Assembly (NCBI RefSeq): GCF_003050835.1 | Contig: NZ_QAOJ01000005.1 | Coordinates: 124,001 to 188,000, forward strand | Length of the DNA: 64,000 nucleotides | Reading direction: 5' to 3' | Origin: Pseudomonas sp. GV071 | GTDB lineage: Bacteria; Pseudomonadota; Gammaproteobacteria; Pseudomonadales; Pseudomonadaceae | Part shown: piece by piece, positions 40,959 to 49,763 of the stretch | How the letters are laid out: each line of letters starts with the position of its first letter | Position numbering within the stretch: the first letter of the stretch is position 1 | The notes under the pieces: generated by a model | Told to the model about the DNA's origin: nothing | What the model saw: the letters and a program-made list of their open reading frames with translations, nothing else | Database searches by the model: none | Translations under genes and position numbers: made by a program

Positions 40959-41010
40959 CCCTCTCCCCCCGCCCTTTCCCGCAATCGGGAGAGGGCGGGG
41001 GGAGAGGGCC
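40959..41010. repeat. C-rich palindrome, second copy
   Basis: GCCCTCTCCCCCCGCCC (40959-40975) is mirrored by GGGCGGGGGGAGAGGGC (40994-41010), with an inner GGGAAAG-like mismatch and CGCAATCG loop. Related to 26280-26402. Confidence 0.8.
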
Positions 41011-41087
41011 GGCCCCAACGCAAATCCCCACCTAGAACATCGAGCGTTATACTGCCCGCCGGTTTTTCCTGTGAGGCAGCCTGCTCC

Positions 41088-42263
41088 ATGTCCCAAGCCC
41101 TTAACACTGACATTCTGATCGTCGGCGGCGGTATCGCCGGCCTGTGGCTGAACGCGCGCCTGCGCCAGCAAGGCTTTGCCACGGTGCTGGTGGAAAGCGC
41201 CAGCCTCGGCGGCGGCCAGAGTGTGAAGTCGCAGGGGATCATCCATGGCGGCGCCAAGTACGCTCTGCATGGCGCTCTAACCGGTGCTTCGGAAGCCATC
41301 GCCGATATGCCCCGGCGCTGGCGCGAAGCGCTGGAGGGCAGCGGCGAGCTGGACCTGCGTGGCGCCAGGGTGCTGTCCCAAGCCCACTATCTATGGTCGC
41401 CCGGCACCCTGGCCGGCAACCTCACCAGCTTCTTTGCCAGCAAGGCGGTGCGCACCCGCGTCGATCAGGTCAAAGGCAGCGACCTGCCGCCGGCGCTGCA
41501 AGACCCCAAATTCAAAGGCAAGGTCTACCGCCTCAATGAGCTGGTGCTCGATGTACCGAGCCTGATCCAGCGCCTGGCCGAGCTGGCCGGTGACAGCCTG
41601 CTCAGCGGCGAAGCCATCACGCCGTTGCTCGAAGATGGCGAGCTGGCTGGCCTGGTGGTGGATGGCCGCGAGATTCGCGCCCAGCGCGTGGTGCTCAGCG
41701 CCGGCGCCGGCAATGCCGCCCTGCTGACCGCCCTGGGCCAGAGCCAGCCACTGATGCAACGCCGGCCGCTGCACATGGTGATGGTCAAGGGCCCGACCCT
41801 GAAGCCGTTGTATGCCCACTGCCTGGGCGGCGGACCGAAGCCACGCGTCACCGTCACCAGCCACCCGACCGCCGATGGCCAGTGGCTCTGGTACCTGGGC
41901 GGCGACCTGGCCGAAGCCGACGGCGTGGCCCGCGACGGCCAGGCGCAGATCGCCGCGGCGCAGAAAGAGCTGAGCAACCTGCTGCCCTGGGTGGATTTCA
42001 GCCAGGCGCATTGGGCCACCCTGCGGGTTGATCGTGCCGAACCGGCGCAGAGCGGCCTGGTACGCCCGGACAACGCCTTCCTGGCCGAGCACAAGCGCCT
42101 GCTGATCGGCTGGCCAACCAAGCTGGCCCTCGCGCCCGATCTGGCAGACCGCGTATTGGCTGCTTTGCAGCGCGATAACGTGCAGCCTGGACAGCACGCG
42201 CCGCTACCGGAACTGCCGCGCCCGCAAGTGGCGCCCACCGCCTGGGACACCCTGCTGCCATGA
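41088..42263 (+). CDS. FAD-dependent oxidoreductase (DAO family)
   Basis: A 391-residue flavoprotein with the ADP-binding motif VGGGIAG at 12-18 near the N-terminus and a GlpA/DAO-like second strand IHGGAKYAL. The C-terminal half contains RRPLHMVMVKGP and HPTADGQWLWYLGGD. Substrate unknown; D-amino acid or glycerol-phosphate-like chemistry is typical of the family. It overlaps the following gene by 4 bases (ATGA), so the two probably act together. Confidence 0.82.
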   Translation: MSQALNTDILIVGGGIAGLWLNARLRQQGFATVLVESASLGGGQSVKSQGIIHGGAKYALHGALTGASEAIADMPRRWREALEGSGELDLRGARVLSQAHYLWSPGTLAGNLTSFFASKAVRTRVDQVKGSDLPPALQDPKFKGKVYRLNELVLDVPSLIQRLAELAGDSLLSGEAITPLLEDGELAGLVVDGREIRAQRVVLSAGAGNAALLTALGQSQPLMQRRPLHMVMVKGPTLKPLYAHCLGGGPKPRVTVTSHPTADGQWLWYLGGDLAEADGVARDGQAQIAAAQKELSNLLPWVDFSQAHWATLRVDRAEPAQSGLVRPDNAFLAEHKRLLIGWPTKLALAPDLADRVLAALQRDNVQPGQHAPLPELPRPQVAPTAWDTLLP

Positions 42264-43081
42264 GTCAGAAAACCCTGCACGACCTGCACCGCCCGTTAGG
42301 CAGCACCGGGCTGTTGGTGTCGCCCCTGGGCCTGGGCACGGTAAAACTGGGCCGCGACCAAGGCGTGAAATACCCCAACGGCTTTCAAATTCCCGATGAC
42401 ACCGACGCGCGTCTGCTGCTGGACCTGGCCCAGGAGCTGGGCATCAACCTGATCGATACCGCGCCGGCCTACGGCCGCAGCGAAGAACGCCTGGGCCCGC
42501 TGCTGCGCGGCCAGCGTGACCAGTGGGTGATCGTCAGCAAGGTGGGCGAGGAGTTCACCGACGGTCTGTCGCACCACGACTTCTCCGCCGCCCACACCCG
42601 CCTGTCGGTGGAGCGCAGCCTCAAGCGCCTGGAGACCGAGCAGATCGACCTGATGCTGGTGCATTCCGACGGCAACGACCTGCATGTCCTGCAACAGCAC
42701 GAGGTGTATCAGACCCTCGCGGCCCTCAAGGCCGAAGGCAAGATCGGCGCTTACGGTTTTTCCGGCAAGACCGTGGAAGGCGGCCTGCTGGCCCTGGAGC
42801 ACGGCGACTGCGCCATGGTCACCTACAACCTCAATGAACAGGGCGAACGCCCGGTGCTCGACTACGCTTGGCAACACGGCAAAGGCATTCTGCTGAAGAA
42901 GGCCCTGGCCAGCGGTCACGTGTGCCTGGAACCGGGCGTCGACCCGGTACGTGCCAGCTTCGAGTTGGCCTTCGCTCACCCGGCGGTGGCCAGCGCTATT
43001 GTCGGAACCATCAATCCGCTGCACCTGTCACACAATGTCGCCACCGCCGCCGACGTTATTCGTGAGCTGCGCGCTGGCTAA
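42260..43081 (+). CDS. Aldo/keto reductase family protein
   Basis: TIM-barrel oxidoreductase, 273 residues. The catalytic set is partly visible: Asp-Thr-Ala-Pro-Ala-Tyr (DTAPAYG, about 61-67, catalytic Tyr), Lys in VSKVGEE, and His in LMLVHSDG. NADPH-binding residues lie at the C-terminus (AIVGTINPLHL). Coupled to the FAD oxidoreductase. Substrate unknown. Confidence 0.87.
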   Translation: MSQKTLHDLHRPLGSTGLLVSPLGLGTVKLGRDQGVKYPNGFQIPDDTDARLLLDLAQELGINLIDTAPAYGRSEERLGPLLRGQRDQWVIVSKVGEEFTDGLSHHDFSAAHTRLSVERSLKRLETEQIDLMLVHSDGNDLHVLQQHEVYQTLAALKAEGKIGAYGFSGKTVEGGLLALEHGDCAMVTYNLNEQGERPVLDYAWQHGKGILLKKALASGHVCLEPGVDPVRASFELAFAHPAVASAIVGTINPLHLSHNVATAADVIRELRAG

Positions 43082-43150
43082 AACAGAATAAATACGGCCT
43101 ACGCCAGCCATGGAGGCTTCAGACCTGAAGCCCACGACGAAGGAGCCGAA

Positions 43151-44062
43151 ATGCCAAAGACACTGACTCGAAAAGCCCCCAGCGACTTCAAGACCCTTGC
43201 CCTCAACGTCGAAGCCAACGCCAGTGGCCTGAGTTATGAAGGCATCGGCCCGCCACTGAATTTTGGCCAGGTGCTGGACCGTCGCCAGCCCCTGCCCCTT
43301 AGCGAAAGCGAAACCTTCCAGGTTGAATTGGCCAACCTCGGCGTCTCGGTACGCCTGACCCTCAGCTGGCAAGGCCGCGACTATTGGGTGCTGGTGCGCC
43401 AACGCCGCGCCGACCGCGGCGATGTGGTGCTCAAGCTGATCTCCGGTTATGTGCCGGCCCATGAACTGAACCTGCCGCTGCTGACCGCCATTCAGGAAGT
43501 GGCCGAAGAGTGCCTGCTGGAAACCCCGGAAGGTTGGCTGGGCGGGCGCTTTGGCGACACCTGGCTGCCGACTCCCTACCAGAATGCCCTGCGCTACCGG
43601 CAATCGGCGAGTTTCAGCCTCAGCCCGCTGTCCGGCGCGGCGCGGCCGATCCGCTGCGGCAACCTAACCCTGATCGAACGGCCACGGGCCTATGTGCATG
43701 TGCCCACGTCGTCTTTGCAGCTGGTCTACGACCTGCGCCTGGAACTGCCCAAAGACACGCGCCAGCTCAGCCTGTTTCATGTCGATGAAAAGCTCGAAGA
43801 AGACAAATTGGTCGCGCGCCTGGATCGACGCCGGCCGGACCTGTACCTGATTCCGCTGCACCAGGGCAAACCCTGCGCCGACCTGCTGACCCTCAAGCAA
43901 GGCGCGCTGGTGCCGGCGAGCACCCGTGGCATCTGGCTGGCGGAAAGCTTTGCGCCGCAGGAAGGGTGGCTGGTGAAGGAAGAACGGATTCGCTGGAAAG
44001 ACTGGGTGGCCCAGCAGGGACTGGAGGCAAAAAAGCCCCAGGCAAAAGTGGCGTGTAGCTAG
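43151..44062 (+). CDS. Conserved hypothetical protein, possibly Nudix-like core
   Basis: A 303-residue soluble protein I do not recognise. The middle has LTAIQEVAEECLLETPEGWLG (split LTAIQEVAEECL, LETPEGWLG), where AIQEVAEEC looks like the REUxEE part of a Nudix box, but the leading Gly and full spacing are missing. The N-terminal third resembles a beta-rich nucleotide-handling domain (SVRLTLSWQGRDYWVLVRQRR). Same strand as the aldo/keto reductase with a 69-base gap and AAGGAG before the ATG. Function unknown. Confidence 0.65.
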   Translation: MPKTLTRKAPSDFKTLALNVEANASGLSYEGIGPPLNFGQVLDRRQPLPLSESETFQVELANLGVSVRLTLSWQGRDYWVLVRQRRADRGDVVLKLISGYVPAHELNLPLLTAIQEVAEECLLETPEGWLGGRFGDTWLPTPYQNALRYRQSASFSLSPLSGAARPIRCGNLTLIERPRAYVHVPTSSLQLVYDLRLELPKDTRQLSLFHVDEKLEEDKLVARLDRRRPDLYLIPLHQGKPCADLLTLKQGALVPASTRGIWLAESFAPQEGWLVKEERIRWKDWVAQQGLEAKKPQAKVACS

Positions 44063-44073
44063 ACCAAAAAGCA

Positions 44074-44131
44074 CCGCGGCTAAAGCCGCTCCTACAAGGA
44101 CGTGCGGTCCGTAGGAGCGGCTTTAGCCGCG
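44074..44131. repeat. REP-like palindrome, copy 3
   Basis: CGCGGCTAAAGCCGCTCCTAC (44075-44095, written as CGCGGCTAAAG, CCGCTCCTAC) is complementary to 44111-44131, with a short GGACGTGCGGTCC-type spacer. Between convergent genes. Confidence 0.88.
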
Positions 44132-44142
44132 ATGCATGTGAT

Positions 44143-45351
44143 CTATTTCAACTCGCTCGAACTTTTACCCAACAGCCGCCGCGCCACGATCAACAACTGG
44201 ATCTGCTGGGTACCTTCGAAGATGTCGAGAATCTTCGAATCCCGCGCCCACTTCTCCAGCAGCTCATCCTCGCCATAACCCAACGCCCCCGCCAACTCCA
44301 CACACTTGAGCGTCACTTCATTGGCCACCCTGCCCGCCTTGGCTTTGGCGATGGAGGCTTCCTTGGAGTTGGGCAGTTTGTTGTCCGCCATCCACGCGGC
44401 CTTCAGGGTCAGCAGGCGCGCCGCTTCCCATTCGGCCTCCAGGCGATACAGCGTGGCTTCGGCATGGCTGACGGCCAATAAGGGCTTGGCGTAGTCAAAA
44501 CGAAAGCTGTCCTTGAGCAGTTCGCGGGTGCGGTCGAGCGAAGCCTTGGCCACACCGATGGCCATACCGGCCACCAGCGGCCGGGTGTTGTCGAAGGTTT
44601 CCATCACCCCGGCAAAGCCCTTTTGTACATCCACTTCCGGGTTGCCCAGTAGGTTGGCGGCCGGCACCCGGCAGTCGCTGAAGCTGATGGAGGCGGTGTC
44701 GGAAGCCTTGATACCGAGTTTCTTTTCCAGGCGGGTGACGCTCATCCCCGGGGTGCCATGCTCGACCACAAAGGACTTGATCGCCGCCCGGCCCAAGGCT
44801 TTGTCGAGGGTGGCCCAGACCACCACCGAATCAGCACGCTCACCGGAGGTGACGAAGATCTTCTCGCCATTGAGCACATAGTGATCGCCGTCCTTGCGCG
44901 CCGTCGTGCGGATGGCCGCCGAGTCGGAGCCGGTGCCCGGTTCCGTAATGGCCATGGCCGCCCAGGTACCGCTGAAACGCTGCAGCTGCTCGTCATTGGC
45001 CACCGCGGCGATGGCCGCGTTGCCCAGGCCCTGGCGCGGCATCGCCAGCAGCAGGCCGACGTCGCCCCAGCACAGCTCCATCACGCCGAGCAGCGCCGAC
45101 AGGTTGCCGCCGTTCTTCACGCCCTCTTCCAGGGATTTCGCCGCGCCGCGCTTGCTCGCCGAGGTGGCGCCAATGGCGTCCGGCGAGCCAGCGTTCATGC
45201 CATCGAGCAGCGCGGCCAGCAGGTCGAGCTCCTTGGGGTAGCCGTGCTCGGCCTTGTCGTATTTGCGTGAGATCGGCCGGAAATAGTTGGCCGCCACTTG
45301 ATGGGCCTGATGCACCAGGCCAGAGAACTTCTTCGGGGTTTCCAGATTCAT
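44143..45351 (-). CDS. Acyl-CoA dehydrogenase
   Basis: FAD enzyme of 402 residues that introduces a 2,3-double bond into acyl-CoA. Conserved motifs are AITEPGTGSDSAAIRT (FAD/substrate region), VTSGERADSVVVWAT and the C-terminal ILDIFEGTQQIQLLIVARRLLG. The catalytic Glu of the family is probably the one in IFEGTQQ. GGAG lies before the ATG at 45351. It is paired with a second acyl-CoA dehydrogenase 19 bases upstream, so they likely act on the same or related branched or medium-chain substrate. Confidence 0.92.
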   Translation of the reverse strand: MNLETPKKFSGLVHQAHQVAANYFRPISRKYDKAEHGYPKELDLLAALLDGMNAGSPDAIGATSASKRGAAKSLEEGVKNGGNLSALLGVMELCWGDVGLLLAMPRQGLGNAAIAAVANDEQLQRFSGTWAAMAITEPGTGSDSAAIRTTARKDGDHYVLNGEKIFVTSGERADSVVVWATLDKALGRAAIKSFVVEHGTPGMSVTRLEKKLGIKASDTASISFSDCRVPAANLLGNPEVDVQKGFAGVMETFDNTRPLVAGMAIGVAKASLDRTRELLKDSFRFDYAKPLLAVSHAEATLYRLEAEWEAARLLTLKAAWMADNKLPNSKEASIAKAKAGRVANEVTLKCVELAGALGYGEDELLEKWARDSKILDIFEGTQQIQLLIVARRLLGKSSSELK

Positions 45352-45370
45352 GTGCGTAGCTCCCGGGCGA

Positions 45371-46663
45371 TCAAAGCTGCAGGCCGCCGGCCATCACGGC
45401 CACGGCGCGCAGGTCGCGGTACCAGCGCTCGGCTGGATGTTCTTTGGTAAAGCCGTGGCCACCGAGCAACTGCACGGCGTCGGTGCCGATCTTCATGGCC
45501 TTTTCGGCGCACAGCAGACGGGCCAGATAGGCTTCGCGGTGGAACGGCAGGCCTTGCTCGGCCCGCGCACAGGCGCGCCAGGTGAGCATGCGCATGGCGT
45601 CCAGTTCGATGGCGATATCAGCCACCATAAAGGCCACGCCCTGACGGTGGCTGATGGGTTCACCGAACGCGACGCGCTCGTTGCAGTAAGTGGTGACGTA
45701 GTCCAGCGCCGCCTGCCCCGTGCCAATGGCCAGGGCACACCAGGCCAGGGCGGCGTGGTCGAGGAAGCTTTGGTAGTTGAAGTGCTCGGCGTTCAGGCGC
45801 TGCTCGGCAGGCACTTTCACGCTTTTGAGTTTGACCCGTGCCGTGGCGCCGGCCTTGAGGCCCATCCCCGGCTCAGGGAAACGCTGCAGGCCTTTGCTGC
45901 CGGCTTCGACGATAAACAATGCCGGGCCGTTTTGTGCCTCGGCGGCGATGATCAGGTGGCTGGCATCCAGGCCGCGCAGCACCAGGCATTTTTCGCCGCT
46001 GAGGTGGTAGTGCTTGCCGCGGCGCTTGGCCTTGGTCGTTAGCCTCTGCGGGTCGAACAGCGCCTCGGGCTCGTTCACCGCAATCGCCATCACGGGCGCG
46101 CTGGTTTCGCCAACAAACGCCGGCAGCCAGCGTTGCTGCTGTTCAGCAGCCCCCCAGCGACGGATGCAGTTGGCCGCTGACAACGGCACCAGCAGGGCGG
46201 CGGCCAGGGACATATCACCTTTGGCCAGGGCCTCGGCGATCAACGCATTGCTGACCGTGGTGCGCTCGCCGGCCATGCCGCCGTGCACTTCGCTGACACC
46301 ATAGAAGGTCAGCCCCAGGTCTTGGGCCTGATTGAGCAACTCGGCGGGAATGGCGGCATTGGCGTCGGCGTCATGGGCGGCCGGGCGCAGCACTTCGCTG
46401 GCAAAACTGGCGAGCATGTCCACCAGCATCTGTTGTTCGTCACTCAGGAACAGGTCAAACAACGCATCCGGGTCGACCTTGCGCGGGGCGCGATTGCCAC
46501 CTTTTTGCGCGCGGTCGGCGGCCATACGAAAGCTCGCGCGGCTGCCGCTGTAAATCAGCTTTTCAAAGGGTTTGCGCAGGTTCAGGCGGTCCGGCCAATC
46601 GGCCTGGGCCATGCGATTGAGAATGGCCAGAGCGCGGCCTTGTACATCGGCATTCATGGGCAT
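45371..46663 (-). CDS. Acyl-CoA dehydrogenase, second paralogue
   Basis: A 430-residue relative of the downstream dehydrogenase but more divergent. It has an N-terminal extension (about 1-60), the central domain with VMAIAVNEPEALFDP instead of the usual ITEPGTGSD, and the C-terminal VQLLGGHGFTKEHPAERWYRDLRA motif typical of the family. The weak central motif suggests altered activity or a heteromeric partner (inference). Start ATG at 46663; the ATG two codons later is equally possible. Confidence 0.88.
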   Translation of the reverse strand: MPMNADVQGRALAILNRMAQADWPDRLNLRKPFEKLIYSGSRASFRMAADRAQKGGNRAPRKVDPDALFDLFLSDEQQMLVDMLASFASEVLRPAAHDADANAAIPAELLNQAQDLGLTFYGVSEVHGGMAGERTTVSNALIAEALAKGDMSLAAALLVPLSAANCIRRWGAAEQQQRWLPAFVGETSAPVMAIAVNEPEALFDPQRLTTKAKRRGKHYHLSGEKCLVLRGLDASHLIIAAEAQNGPALFIVEAGSKGLQRFPEPGMGLKAGATARVKLKSVKVPAEQRLNAEHFNYQSFLDHAALAWCALAIGTGQAALDYVTTYCNERVAFGEPISHRQGVAFMVADIAIELDAMRMLTWRACARAEQGLPFHREAYLARLLCAEKAMKIGTDAVQLLGGHGFTKEHPAERWYRDLRAVAVMAGGLQL

Positions 46664-46777
46664 CTTTCCGTCCAGGATGAAGATGCCTGCAGAATGCGCG
46701 CGTCATTTCGCCGCGCCTATGACCGGTGCGCCGCTTGAAGCTGGCAGGTCGGCCATATGGCGCTGAAGATCAAAGAC

Positions 46778-46843
46778 ATCGCGGCTAAAGCCCCTCCCAC
46801 AGGCAAATACGAACTCTGTGGGAGAGGCTTCAGCCTCAATGCT
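46778..46843. repeat. REP-like palindrome, copy 4
   Basis: CATCGCGGCTAAAGCCCCTC and CCACAG (46778-46803) face CTGTGGGAGAGGCTTCAGCC (46816-46835) with some mismatches, just after hldE in the same-strand gap. Confidence 0.75.
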
Positions 46844-46844
46844 T

Positions 46845-48269
46845 TTATTTGCGTTCGAGGATCTTGTTGACGATGGCGGTAGTGGAGCTGTTTTCCACCA
46901 GACCGAGAACCCGCACTTCGCCGCCATAGGCGTTGACGATATCGGCACCGACCACCTGGTCCACGCCATAGTCGCCGCCTTTGACGAGCACATCGGGCTT
47001 GACCGCGCGCAGCAGGTTTTCCGGGGTGTCTTCGCTGAAGCTCACCACCCAGTCCACCGCGCCAAGGCCGGCGAGCACAGCCATACGGCGGTCCACCGAG
47101 TTGATCGGCCGGCCCGGGCCTTTCAGGCGGCTGACCGAGGCGTCGTCGTTGACCGCCAAGACCAGCCGGTCGCCTTGGGCGCGCGCTTGTTCCAAGTAGG
47201 TCACGTGGCCGGCATGCAGGATGTCGAAGCAGCCATTGGTGAAGACGATTTTCTCGCCATGGGCGCGGGCATCATCGATGCTGGTGAGCAGTTGCTCCAG
47301 GCTCAGCACGCCACGCTCGGAGCCTTCCTCACGCTGCACAGCGCGGCGCAGTTCCGGGGCGCTGATGGCGGCGGTGCCGAGTTTGCCAACCACGATACCG
47401 GCAGCCAGGTTAGCCAGTGCCACGGCTTGCGGCAGTTCTTCACCGGCGGCGATGGAGGCGGCCAGGGTGGAAATAACGGTGTCACCAGCGCCGGTCACAT
47501 CAAACACTTCGCGGGCCCGGGCCGGCAGGTGCAGAGCCGGGTGGCCAGGGCGCAGCAGGGTCATGCCGTGCTCGCCACGGGTCACCAGCAAGGCGCCCAG
47601 TTCCAGCTCGCGCATCAGCTCGGCGCCTTTGGCCACCAGCTCGGCTTCGTCGGCACAACGGCCAACGATGGTTTCGAATTCATTCAGGTTCGGGGTGATC
47701 AGGCTGGCGCCACGGTAGATGGCGAAGTCCTTGCCCTTGGGGTCGGCGAGCACCGGGATATTACGTGCGCGGGCCACCTGGATCAGTTCCTGGTGGTTCT
47801 TCAGCGCGCCTTTGCCGTAGTCCGAGAGCACCAACACCTTGATGCCGTCCAGCTGACTTTCAACTGCGGCAGTCAGAGCCACGGTGTCGGTCTTGAACGG
47901 TTCTTCGAAGTCCATGCGCAGCAGTTGCTGGTGACGGCTCATGACCCGCAGCTTGACGATGGTCGGTTGCCCGGCAATCCGCTGGAAGTGCGCCTGTACC
48001 TTGGCGCCCTGCAGGCTGGCGCTAAGGCTCTCGGCCGCTTCGTCTTCACCGGTAACGCCGACCAGACGGGCCGGTGCGCCGAGGGCGGCGATGTTCAACG
48101 CGACGTTGGCAGCACCGCCGGGACGGTCTTCGATCTGGTCGACGCGCACCACCGGCACGGGCGCCTCAGGAGAGATCCGTGAGGTGCCGCCATGCCAATA
48201 GCGGTCGAGCATGACATCACCGACCACCAATACGGCAGCCTGATCAAAACGGGGCATGGACAACTTCAT
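46845..48269 (-). CDS. hldE: Bifunctional heptose 7-phosphate kinase / heptose 1-phosphate adenylyltransferase
   Basis: Supplies ADP-heptose for the LPS inner core. The 474-residue protein is full length. The N-terminal PfkB-type kinase (1-320) has GGAANVALN and the catalytic Asp263 in TGAGDT. The C-terminal nucleotidyltransferase (about 338-474) has NGCFDILHAGH with His352 and His355. The ATG at 48269 (MKLSMPRFDQ) has GGAGAG upstream; the frame is open a little further. Located with the core and lipid A genes. Confidence 0.97.
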   Translation of the reverse strand: MKLSMPRFDQAAVLVVGDVMLDRYWHGGTSRISPEAPVPVVRVDQIEDRPGGAANVALNIAALGAPARLVGVTGEDEAAESLSASLQGAKVQAHFQRIAGQPTIVKLRVMSRHQQLLRMDFEEPFKTDTVALTAAVESQLDGIKVLVLSDYGKGALKNHQELIQVARARNIPVLADPKGKDFAIYRGASLITPNLNEFETIVGRCADEAELVAKGAELMRELELGALLVTRGEHGMTLLRPGHPALHLPARAREVFDVTGAGDTVISTLAASIAAGEELPQAVALANLAAGIVVGKLGTAAISAPELRRAVQREEGSERGVLSLEQLLTSIDDARAHGEKIVFTNGCFDILHAGHVTYLEQARAQGDRLVLAVNDDASVSRLKGPGRPINSVDRRMAVLAGLGAVDWVVSFSEDTPENLLRAVKPDVLVKGGDYGVDQVVGADIVNAYGGEVRVLGLVENSSTTAIVNKILERK

Positions 48270-48350
48270 GGACTCTCCGGGGACGCTAAAACGCGGCAAA
48301 AATATAGCACAGCAAGGTGCGCGCCCAGCCGCATGGCCGGGCACAGCGCC

Positions 48351-49751
48351 TCAATCCGATAGATCACGCGCCCAGAACAGCTCGTGCCGTCTGACCGCTT
48401 TACGAAAGAACTCATCCTCACCGGTGGCCGGCCAGCGGCGCCCGGCAAGGAGTTGCTGAAGCAACCGGCGCAGGCGCTTTTTCAACGGCGGCCGGCCTTG
48501 CAGATCGTGTTGCATACATAGCGCCATGGCCTTGTCCAACTGCACTGCGGCGCTCAGTGACGGGCTCCACAGACGGTCGGGCGGCAGCGCTTCGATGGCG
48601 GGCGGCAGGGCAATTCCGTTACCCGCCGGGCCCATCGGCCAGCGGTCGTTATCGTGCAAATGGTTGGCGTACAGAAGCAGCGTCGATGGCTTCCAGCTGC
48701 TGCGGGCGATAGCTTGCTGCAGTGCCTGGGTCGTGGCGACGTGGTCGGCATGCGGGTCCAGCTCGGGGTGCGGGGTGACCACCACCTGCGGGCGAAAATG
48801 CTCCAGCGCCTCGACCAGATCTGCCACCAGATTGCGCCAGCTGGGCGCGCCATCGATATCGGCCGGTAGGCGCAGCGGGTTGTGTTGGCGAACGGTGCGC
48901 ACATCGCTCTCGCCGGATTCCCGCGAACCGAAGGCTGTGTCTGGCTCGGCGGCCATGGCCGGCAATTGCAGGCAGTAGTAGCCCAACTGCAGGCAACGAC
49001 TGGCCGGCACACCGCCCCACAGCGGCACGGCCAGGCTGTCCCAGGCCCGCAACCTGCCCTTGAGTCTGGCGGCCTCGCGGCTCGACAGCCCCAGCTGTTG
49101 ATAGGGTTCGGCCTCGATTTCGCCCTGGGTCAGGGTGACGATGCTGACGTTGGCGCTACGGCTGTACAGGCCAAAGGCGGCCAGCTCGGCGTCGTCGGCA
49201 TGCGGGGCGAGGATCATCAGCGCCTGCTCGGCATAGTCCGGATTGACCAGCCCGAACAACTCGCCTTCCGGCGCCAAACGGCAGAAGCGCCCTTTGATCG
49301 TTAGCTGGCCCTGCGCCAGCGCGGCGGTCTGGCCGGACAGATTGAGGTAACGCTGCCCCGCTACACCGCGCTCGAAATCCTGACGGTCATCACCCACCTG
49401 CACATAGGGGTCGAGCCAACGGCCCAACCAGCTGGCGCGCAGTTGCACCGATAGCATCAAGGTTTCACCAGCGGCGAGTTCACCGCTCAGTTGCACCTTG
49501 CCGCCCGCCAGGCTCACCCTCTGCTGAGCGGTGCCGGCTGGGAACTGGTACTGGTAGTTGTCGCTGGGGGAATAGAACAGGTGGTCGGCAAACCAGGCTT
49601 CATGACCGATCCAGCCCAGCACCAGCAACAGCGGCACCAGCCACCAGGCCAGTAACACGCCCAGCACCGCCAACAGCAGCAAAGCAGCCAGCAGGAACAA
49701 GCGCTTGTTGCGTCGATGGGTTTTCAGCAGCTGCTGTTTGCGTGCGCTCAT
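48351..49751 (-). CDS. dnpA: PIG-L family de-N-acetylase (DnpA-like)
   Basis: Membrane-anchored sugar deacetylase, 466 residues. Two N-terminal hydrophobic segments (about 18-50) are followed by a beta-rich region (60-170) and the LmbE/PIG-L domain with the metal motif PHADDAE at 183-189 and a second site TPHPELDPHADHVA. In P. aeruginosa the relative DnpA (PA5002, recalled) lies in the LPS core locus and affects fluoroquinolone tolerance. Start ATG 49751, 12 bases after the Mig-14-like gene. Confidence 0.85.
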   Translation of the reverse strand: MSARKQQLLKTHRRNKRLFLLAALLLLAVLGVLLAWWLVPLLLVLGWIGHEAWFADHLFYSPSDNYQYQFPAGTAQQRVSLAGGKVQLSGELAAGETLMLSVQLRASWLGRWLDPYVQVGDDRQDFERGVAGQRYLNLSGQTAALAQGQLTIKGRFCRLAPEGELFGLVNPDYAEQALMILAPHADDAELAAFGLYSRSANVSIVTLTQGEIEAEPYQQLGLSSREAARLKGRLRAWDSLAVPLWGGVPASRCLQLGYYCLQLPAMAAEPDTAFGSRESGESDVRTVRQHNPLRLPADIDGAPSWRNLVADLVEALEHFRPQVVVTPHPELDPHADHVATTQALQQAIARSSWKPSTLLLYANHLHDNDRWPMGPAGNGIALPPAIEALPPDRLWSPSLSAAVQLDKAMALCMQHDLQGRPPLKKRLRRLLQQLLAGRRWPATGEDEFFRKAVRRHELFWARDLSD

Positions 49752-49763
49752 CAGGCTCGGCTC

